A stretch of DNA of 64,000 nt, from contig JAFMBT010000003.1 of assembly GCA_017858325.1 (NCBI GenBank), positions 33,233 to 97,232 of the forward strand, written 5' to 3'. Positions 59,005 through 64,000 of this stretch are shown here, piece after piece. Position 1 is the stretch's first letter; each line of letters starts with the position of its first letter. Below the pieces are notes generated by a model. It had not been told where the DNA came from. It ran no database searches and saw nothing but the letters and a program-made list of their open reading frames with translations. Both the position numbers and the translations under genes were made by a program. Source of the DNA: Candidatus Planktophila sp. Its GTDB lineage: Bacteria > Actinomycetota > Actinomycetes > Nanopelagicales > Nanopelagicaceae.

Positions 59005-60087
59005 ATGGCACGCTCATTTAAACTCACGGCAGATGGTGGCTCGCGTGGAAACCCAGGGCCAGCAGGATACGGCGCTGTTGTTACCGAGAACGGAAAGATT
59101 GTCGCTGAACTCTTTGATGTCATCGGAGTTGCCACAAATAACGTAGCTGAATACAGCGGCTTGCTCGCAGGGCTTACCCACATTCACTCGCTAGATGCAG
59201 CTGCAGAGATAGAAGTAGCGATGGATTCAAAGCTCGTTGTTGAACAGATGTCAGGTCGCTGGCAGGTAAAGCATGCGGATATGCGTGAGCTTGCAAAGAA
59301 GTGTCGCGATGCCCACCCAGGTTCCCTGGTGACATATAAGTGGATTCCGCGCGATGAAAATTCACACGCCGATCGTTTAGCCAACAAGGCACTCGACGGC
59401 GGACAAGCAAATGAACCGATGGAGCAGGTACAAGAGAATTACCTCACCGATCGCCTGCGCAGCAGCGAAGATCCAACAATGATTTATTTTGTGCGCCATG
59501 GTGAAACAATTTTGACTCCACTGCGTAAATTCTCTGGCACTGGTCCACTCAATCCAGAGCTCACTAAAGAGGGTTTATCTCAGGCTGCAACTGTGGCAAA
59601 AGAGATTGCAAAAATTGCACCCGAAATCCTGATCGCTTCACCTCTTCAGCGCACACGCCAGACGGCAGAAGCGATCGCTGAGGAAACTGGATTACCAATT
59701 GTCTTTGATGAAATTTGGTACGAACTCTCATTCGGCAGCTGGGATGGACTTACCAACGATGAAGTTCGTGAGAAATACCCAGAAGATTATCAAGCATGGC
59801 TTAACTCATCGGCTCACAAGCCTGGTGGGGGAGAGTCCTACGATCAAGCGCGTATTCGCGTTGAAGCGGCGATGGAGAAGTTATTAGCGGAATATCCTGG
59901 GCAAAAAGTTTGCGTAGTCACACATAACGGTGTCATTAAGAGCGCTGTCAGCGTTGCACTTCACGCACCGCTGGATGCCGTCTTCCATCTGGATGCAACA
60001 CCATGCTCGATCACATCGATATCAATGTGGCCTTCTGATGGTTTACGTGCCCTCCGCAGTTTTTCAGAGCGCGGACACTTTCGCTAA
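59005..60087 (+). CDS. Bifunctional RNase HI / histidine (acid) phosphatase
   Basis: A 360-residue fusion. Residues 1-135 are RNase HI with DGGSRGNPGPAGYGAVV, the catalytic Glu in NNVAEYSGLL, Asp in MDSKLVVEQM and Asp in ENSHADRLA. Residues 150-360 are a CobC/phosphoglycerate-mutase-like phosphatase with YFVRHGE and VVTHNGV. The same fusion in M. tuberculosis (Rv2228c) removes R-loops and has alpha-ribazole phosphatase activity. Its stop overlaps the convergent ggt stop. Confidence 0.95.
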   Translation: MARSFKLTADGGSRGNPGPAGYGAVVTENGKIVAELFDVIGVATNNVAEYSGLLAGLTHIHSLDAAAEIEVAMDSKLVVEQMSGRWQVKHADMRELAKKCRDAHPGSLVTYKWIPRDENSHADRLANKALDGGQANEPMEQVQENYLTDRLRSSEDPTMIYFVRHGETILTPLRKFSGTGPLNPELTKEGLSQAATVAKEIAKIAPEILIASPLQRTRQTAEAIAEETGLPIVFDEIWYELSFGSWDGLTNDEVREKYPEDYQAWLNSSAHKPGGGESYDQARIRVEAAMEKLLAEYPGQKVCVVTHNGVIKSAVSVALHAPLDAVFHLDATPCSITSISMWPSDGLRALRSFSERGHFR

Positions 60088-61664
60088 ATTCCTGAGGCGT
60101 GGCCTTCACAGCGAGGATCTGATCCAAAAGCGTAGGTCCCGTTTGCAAGAACTTCCATCAGTTGAACTGAAGATCCATGTCCCCATGCTGCAAGAGGTGC
60201 GACTTCATGCCCTTTGCCTTTAAGTTCTTCAATAACATGAGCGGGCACTCGATCTTCAATCTGTAAAACGCCCAGCCCTGACTCTTCTTCTGAACTTTGT
60301 CCAGGTGCATTCAGATGCTGCCAACGAGGTGCTTCTACCGCCTGTTGAACATTTAAGTTGAGGTCGATGATATTGGTCAGCAATTGCAGATTAGTCTGCA
60401 CCTGAATATTGGCACCGGGTGTTCCACCCACAAGATATAAAGATCCATCTGCTCGCACGGCGGTAAATGCATTGAGCGTATGTGCTGGACGCTTACCTGG
60501 GGCGATGATATTTGGCGATGCTGGATTAAGTGAAAAACCAGTAAGGCGATTGTTTAAAAGGATTCCAGTCTCTGGAATAACCCACGAACTGCCAAAACCA
60601 TGGAATACCGATTGAATCCAGGAAACAGCGTTGCCTTGTGAATCTGAAACTAAGAAGTATGTTGTATCGCTGCCTTCACTCACTGGGTCAATATCAACGC
60701 CAGCGCGTTCCATCGAAATCGCCTCAACTCGACGATCTATGTGGCCCTTTGACAATATCTTCTCAGCATTAACAGTAATAAACTCCGGATCACCCAGAAT
60801 CTCATTGCGATCTGCAAAGGCAACCTTCTTAGATTCAATACCGATGTGGATTCGATCTGTCTCAGATAGCCCAGCGATATCAAATCTCTCATTGATCAAG
60901 AGCTCCTCCATCAAGATCATTCCCTGAGTCGGAGGAGGTTGCCCATAGATAGTGATGTCGCGATATTTCACCGACAGTGGATCAAGCACACGAGTGGTGT
61001 GTGCCTTGAGGTCGTCATAGTTAAACCACCCCTTTGAACCCTGCACCAGTTGATCAGCAATACGTCCTTCATAGAATGCCGCGCGACCGCCTGCTGCAAT
61101 TTCCTTGAGTGAGCGCGCAAGATCTTTTTGCACAACTAGATCGCCAATCTTCACGGCGACATCGATTCCCATATCTGCAAACATCTGAGTATCAGGAGCT
61201 ATTGCAAGATGCCCTTCGATTCGACGAACAAATCCCGCATTCGCTGGAAATCCGTTTTCAGCATAATCAATTGCCTGCGCCAACAACTGAGAGAAAGGCA
61301 ACGTTCCATAACGCTCGTGTGCCTCAAACCATGTCGAAACTAAACCTGGGACAGTTCCAGACTTATATCCGTGTAACGGAATTCCATCGGCATAGTTCTC
61401 AGGAGTTGCAGCATGTGAACCCTCGCCGCTGCCATTAAATGCCAGATTACTTTTGCTCTTTGCGTGATGAGTAACAAGAAAGGCATCCCCACCAAGGTGT
61501 GAGGCCCCAGGCTCGACAACACATATGACCGCACTCAAAGCAATTGCGGCATCGATAAATGAACCGCCCTGTTTCAAAATCGAGATTGCCGCACTGACTG
61601 CCAGCGGCTGGCTTGCCGCAGCCCCACCATTGCGAGCGTAGACAACGCTTCTTCCTGTTTGCAT
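60084..61664 (-). CDS. ggt: Gamma-glutamyltransferase family protein
   Basis: A 526-residue Ntn-hydrolase precursor. The autoprocessing/catalytic Thr is Thr334 in GSDTTYFLVSD, splitting it into ~333- and ~193-residue subunits. EPGASHLGGDAF and GYKSGTVPGLVS belong to the large subunit. No signal peptide is seen, unlike the classic periplasmic enzyme, so it may act in the cytosol on glutathione-like, mycothiol-related or acyl-amide substrates. It is divergent from rnpB, 66 bases away. Confidence 0.9.
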   Translation of the reverse strand: MQTGRSVVYARNGGAAASQPLAVSAAISILKQGGSFIDAAIALSAVICVVEPGASHLGGDAFLVTHHAKSKSNLAFNGSGEGSHAATPENYADGIPLHGYKSGTVPGLVSTWFEAHERYGTLPFSQLLAQAIDYAENGFPANAGFVRRIEGHLAIAPDTQMFADMGIDVAVKIGDLVVQKDLARSLKEIAAGGRAAFYEGRIADQLVQGSKGWFNYDDLKAHTTRVLDPLSVKYRDITIYGQPPPTQGMILMEELLINERFDIAGLSETDRIHIGIESKKVAFADRNEILGDPEFITVNAEKILSKGHIDRRVEAISMERAGVDIDPVSEGSDTTYFLVSDSQGNAVSWIQSVFHGFGSSWVIPETGILLNNRLTGFSLNPASPNIIAPGKRPAHTLNAFTAVRADGSLYLVGGTPGANIQVQTNLQLLTNIIDLNLNVQQAVEAPRWQHLNAPGQSSEEESGLGVLQIEDRVPAHVIEELKGKGHEVAPLAAWGHGSSVQLMEVLANGTYAFGSDPRCEGHASGI

Positions 61665-61730
61665 CCGTGAACTCTGGCTTATTCAGGTGCTGATTACAAG
61701 AACTTAACCGATGCAAGTATCCTTAATCCA

Positions 61731-62100
61731 AGAAGAGTCGCCCGGATCACCGCGTTGTCGCTGGATTAACTTCTAGCTGGCACCGAGGAAAGTCCGGACT
61801 CCAAAGAGCAAAGTGGTGGGTAACACCCACCCGGAGCAATCCGCGGGAATAGTGCCACAGAAAATTACCGCCAATGAAAATTGGTAAGGGTGAAAAGGTG
61901 CGTGTAAGAGACCACCGCATCTGCAGTGATGTAGATGGCAAGGTAAACCCCACTTGGAGCAAGACCAGATAGATAGCGTTAAGTGCTGCTCGTACGAGCT
62001 ATCGGGTAGGTTGCTTGAATCTGTTAGCAATGACAGATCTAGATGGATGGTGATCGGTTCGCAAGAACTACAGGATCCGGCTTATAGGGCGACTCTTCTT
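61731..62100 (+). ncRNA. rnpB: RNase P RNA (bacterial class A)
   Basis: The catalytic RNA of RNase P, which matures tRNA 5' ends. The ends pair perfectly as helix P1 (61731-61743 with 62087-62099). Conserved core blocks are visible: GAGGAAAGTCCGGACTCC near 61791, the ACAGAAA segment near 61857, AAGGGTGAAAAGGTG, and GGTAAACCCC followed by GAGCAAGACCAGATA toward the 3' half. The 3' end is repeated twice downstream (see repeats). Confidence 0.95.
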
Positions 62101-62102
62101 TA
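62079..62102 (+). repeat. Direct repeat copy A: rnpB 3' end, candidate attachment site
   Basis: This 24-base segment covers the 3' strand of rnpB helix P1 and the two following bases. It recurs perfectly at 62290-62313 and imperfectly at 63908-63934. Integrases often use the 3' ends of small RNA genes as attB, because the incoming element restores the gene. Confidence 0.7.
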
Positions 62103-62137
62103 TTTTTATAGTTAGTGAATTCAATTCACGCTCACTT

Positions 62138-62234
62138 TGCCCAAAAATGTTTGTACAAGTTGTTACATAACCTGTCGCAGATTTAGATGTTTTTATGGGG
62201 AATCGATGGGCAAATATGGGCAGTCTTATGGGCA
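62138..62234 (+). repeat. Repeated TGGGCA boxes, candidate integrase arm-type sites
   Basis: Three direct ATGGGCA boxes (62206-62212, 62216-62222, 62228-62234) spaced 10 and 12 bases, plus one inverted TGGGCA at 62138-62143, lie between repeat copies A and B. Short clustered repeats beside a core site resemble arm-type binding sites of tyrosine integrases in attP. Otherwise this ~190-base gap has no convincing gene; an open frame of ~45 codons running into copy B is unremarkable. Confidence 0.4.
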
Positions 62235-62289
62235 GATTTCTAACTACAAACAAATTCGCAAAGTTATCTGCACGTCAGCTAATTATTGA

Positions 62290-62313
62290 GGCTTATAGGG
62301 CGACTCTTCTTTA
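62290..62313 (+). repeat. Direct repeat copy B of the rnpB 3' end
   Basis: Identical over 24 bases to copy A, 211 bases downstream, and outside any rnpB sequence. It stops two bases before the stop codon of the minus-strand GT-C-like gene, which places it at the boundary of that gene cassette. Confidence 0.75.
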
Positions 62314-62315
62314 CA

Positions 62316-63815
62316 CTAGCGAATTTTAATCAACGCAAAGGAAGTATTTGCATAAATAGTTACTCCCTCTGGATTTTGCACCTTTGATGAATTAATCGGA
62401 GCATCTCCTTTACCTAATGGTTTTGGAGACTTACCCCCTAGCCCACGCTCTTCTGGCTTATTCGTTGCACCCGAAAGAGGCGGTTTATCCTTATCAGGTT
62501 TGCCTTTTCCAGAACTCCCAGCGTTCCACTCTTGGATGTAAAAAACAGAAGAGTATTGACTTAGATCAGCAGAAGGGTAGTAGCGATCCAAGACAACATC
62601 AGTATTAAAATGCCAAGCACTCAGATATTGCACGCCGTGGCGGGCAACAATCACGGAGTTCTTAGGGATATCTACTTCAGTAACCATTTTTTGAAAGTCA
62701 CCATATTGTTGTTCAGAGAAGACATACTTAGTTTGAACACTATTGAGTTGAACTGCAGAAAACAGCGTTACAGCAGCAAAACCGGAAACTAGCGCCTGTT
62801 TCCATGGAATTTGAACTGAACCAAATATGAGAATCGCAGCAATACTAAGGGGAACAAAAGAGAGTCCCACCAAGCGATCAGACCACGCTAGTCCAAAAAT
62901 TGGTGAGGAAAGAGCGAACGTTGCGATTAGGCAAGTAGCAGTCATAGAAAAATGAGAGTGAGTAAAATTTGCTCGAGAGATCCAAAGGATTAATGCAAAT
63001 ATTAAGGCTGCGGATTGTCCAATAATAATCGTTCTTGCCATTACTGGATTTGCATACCCGTAGCGAATAGCATCAAAAGCTGGCCTAATAAAGACGTCAT
63101 TTGGAGATGTTACGAAATCTACCAACCTCGTAAAACGAGTTGGCACAAGCAATCTAAGCAAAAAGAGTAATCCGATAATTCCAATAGCTGAGAATCCAGT
63201 ACCTTGAATCCAGAACTTGATACTTCTTCCACGTAATTGAAACAATCCCCAGATAGATAACAATATGAAAGTTAGAAGTAGAGTGCCAAAGTGTGAGAAG
63301 GCTATGAGAAGAGTTGCTGAGCTCAATGAAATGATGGAAAAACGCTTTGACTTATTCTCCCAATTCATTAAAACCCAACATATAAAAAATACTGCGGGGA
63401 TTGCTGATTCATTCTTTATGAAATCGCCAGTGAAAAAATAGAGTTGAATTGGATTGAGAAGGACTACCAGAATAGCAATTGAGGGCAGTAATGGGTTCTT
63501 AAACTGCCTAGCAATTAGGTAAATCGGGATAGCCGATAACGCTGGGAATACGGCGTCGGAAAGCCTGACGGCAAGTTGAACATCACCAATGATCCACGCC
63601 AAAATCGCTTGAATCCATAAAATTAATGGCAGATCAGAAAAAGCTAATGAGAAATTCTTCAAAATTGATTGAACCTGCACCCAATAATATGCACCATCTA
63701 AACCGGGTAATAACGCCCCGTTAGTCAACGAAAGTTTTACCCAAATTCCAAGGACTACTGCGAATCCTGAAGTAATTACTGGAAGATATTTTGCGGAAAT
63801 TGAGTTTTGAATCAT
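62316..63815 (-). CDS. Multi-pass membrane protein, GT-C glycosyltransferase-like
   Basis: A 499-residue protein with about ten to twelve hydrophobic helices and a soluble C-terminus. LLPGLDGAYYWVQVQSIL after helix 1 holds the acidic residue expected in the first loop of GT-C enzymes, and FFTGDFIKNESAIPAVF a Lys-Asn typical of the family. The C-terminal ~130 residues include a Gly/Lys/Pro-rich linker (SSGKGKPDKDKPPLSG). It is bracketed by copies B and C of the rnpB repeat. A TTG 48 bases upstream could also start it. The donor is probably polyprenyl-linked sugar and the acceptor is unknown. Confidence 0.75.
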   Translation of the reverse strand: MIQNSISAKYLPVITSGFAVVLGIWVKLSLTNGALLPGLDGAYYWVQVQSILKNFSLAFSDLPLILWIQAILAWIIGDVQLAVRLSDAVFPALSAIPIYLIARQFKNPLLPSIAILVVLLNPIQLYFFTGDFIKNESAIPAVFFICWVLMNWENKSKRFSIISLSSATLLIAFSHFGTLLLTFILLSIWGLFQLRGRSIKFWIQGTGFSAIGIIGLLFLLRLLVPTRFTRLVDFVTSPNDVFIRPAFDAIRYGYANPVMARTIIIGQSAALIFALILWISRANFTHSHFSMTATCLIATFALSSPIFGLAWSDRLVGLSFVPLSIAAILIFGSVQIPWKQALVSGFAAVTLFSAVQLNSVQTKYVFSEQQYGDFQKMVTEVDIPKNSVIVARHGVQYLSAWHFNTDVVLDRYYPSADLSQYSSVFYIQEWNAGSSGKGKPDKDKPPLSGATNKPEERGLGGKSPKPLGKGDAPINSSKVQNPEGVTIYANTSFALIKIR

Positions 63816-63907
63816 GATGCAGGGTAACCCAAACCTCGAAGTTAGTGGCAAATTTGAGGACAATTGATAATCCTGAGCGTACGTTCACACATAACAATGT
63901 CATTTCC

Positions 63908-63934
63908 GGCTTATCGGGCGGTTCTTCTATTTTT
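63908..63934 (+). repeat. Direct repeat copy C of the rnpB 3' end (imperfect)
   Basis: Matches copy A (62079-62107) with three substitutions and a two-base gap, including the preceding TCC and the trailing T run. It lies ~45 bases beyond the upstream end of the GT-C-like gene, closing a cassette of about 1.6 kb. Confidence 0.55.
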
Positions 63935-63959
63935 GTTGAATTACGATAGAGTCCAGATT

Positions 63960-64000
63960 ATGAATTTGGCTGCGGCAATCGGAAAAACTCCACTCGTTCG
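63960..64000 (+). CDS. Start of a PLP-dependent cysteine-synthase-like gene (3' truncated)
   Basis: Only 13 codons are visible, giving NLAAAIGKTPLVR. An Ile-Gly-x-Thr-Pro-Leu-Val-Arg opening is typical of fold-type II PLP enzymes such as CysK/CysM or cystathionine beta-synthase. The window ends before any catalytic residue. It lies just beyond repeat copy C, so it is either the next cassette or the resumption of core genome. Confidence 0.45.
   Translation, partial: MNLAAAIGKTPLV

Noticed and set aside
62171..62331. Short plus-strand frame running from the relic through repeat copy B
   Set aside because: About 45 codons from ATG at 62195, no ribosome-binding site and no recognisable motif. 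It could be the remnant of an integrase 3' end but nothing in it proves this.

Overview
The window is a gene-dense chromosomal segment of an actinobacterium with a moderate, not high, G+C content, very short intergenic gaps and many overlapping start/stop codons. The best fit is a streamlined freshwater planktonic actinobacterium of the acI / Nanopelagicales type. This is an inference from three things: an actinorhodopsin gene, gene order that follows the Mycobacterium argS-lysA-hom-thrC-thrB-rho-rpmE-prfA-prmC-tsaC-wecA-atp cluster and the clpS-mec-cysO-cysM-murI-rph-rdgB cluster, and the compact layout. No rRNA operon, transposase, integrase gene or CRISPR array is visible.

Layout. 1-6.5 kb: tail of a secreted GH18-like/Ig-like protein, then clpS, a DUF2017 gene, the Mec-CysO-CysM sulfur-carrier cysteine pathway, murI, rph, rdgB and a lysine-rich membrane-anchored fibronectin-III protein. 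6.6-9.9 kb (minus strand): SGNH-type surface acyltransferase, a DivIVA-like coiled-coil protein and a hemolysin III family protein. 10.0-14.5 kb: actinorhodopsin with a structured leader and strong terminator, a DUF885 peptidase, an arsenate reductase plus MIP channel pair, a helix-hairpin-helix protein and tRNA-Leu. 14.7-21.0 kb: xylose/xyloside block (xylose isomerase, GH31 alpha-xylosidase and a convergent sugar ABC importer). 21.2-43.1 kb: arginyl-tRNA synthetase, lysine/threonine synthesis, Rho, a TetR regulator, ribosomal protein L31 behind a structured leader RNA, translation-termination genes, serine hydroxymethyltransferase, an undecaprenyl-phosphate sugar transferase and the complete F-type ATP synthase operon.

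43.1-61.7 kb: class II fructose bisphosphatase, MurA with Asp in place of the fosfomycin-target Cys, a cobalamin adenosyltransferase, an ABC exporter with a repeat-bearing secreted protein, several conserved actinobacterial proteins (DUF4032 kinase-like, thioredoxin/TPR, DUF3052), homodimeric pyruvate dehydrogenase E1, a peroxiredoxin, tRNA-Val, a VKOR protein, a zinc-ribbon protein, a fused RNase HI/phosphatase and gamma-glutamyltransferase. 61.7-64.0 kb: the RNase P RNA gene, whose 3' end is repeated downstream once perfectly (24 bp) and once imperfectly. The repeats bracket a small relic carrying repeated ATGGGCA boxes and a 1.6-kb cassette with one GT-C-like membrane protein. This looks like a site-specific integration hotspot at rnpB and is the most interesting structural signal here.

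Together the genes describe a photoheterotroph-like cell: the rhodopsin and ATP synthase handle proton-motive force, the ABC importer and xylose enzymes scavenge plant-derived sugars, and the rest is core metabolism, translation and envelope synthesis. Retinal and carotenoid genes, xylulokinase and a recombinase are not in the window.
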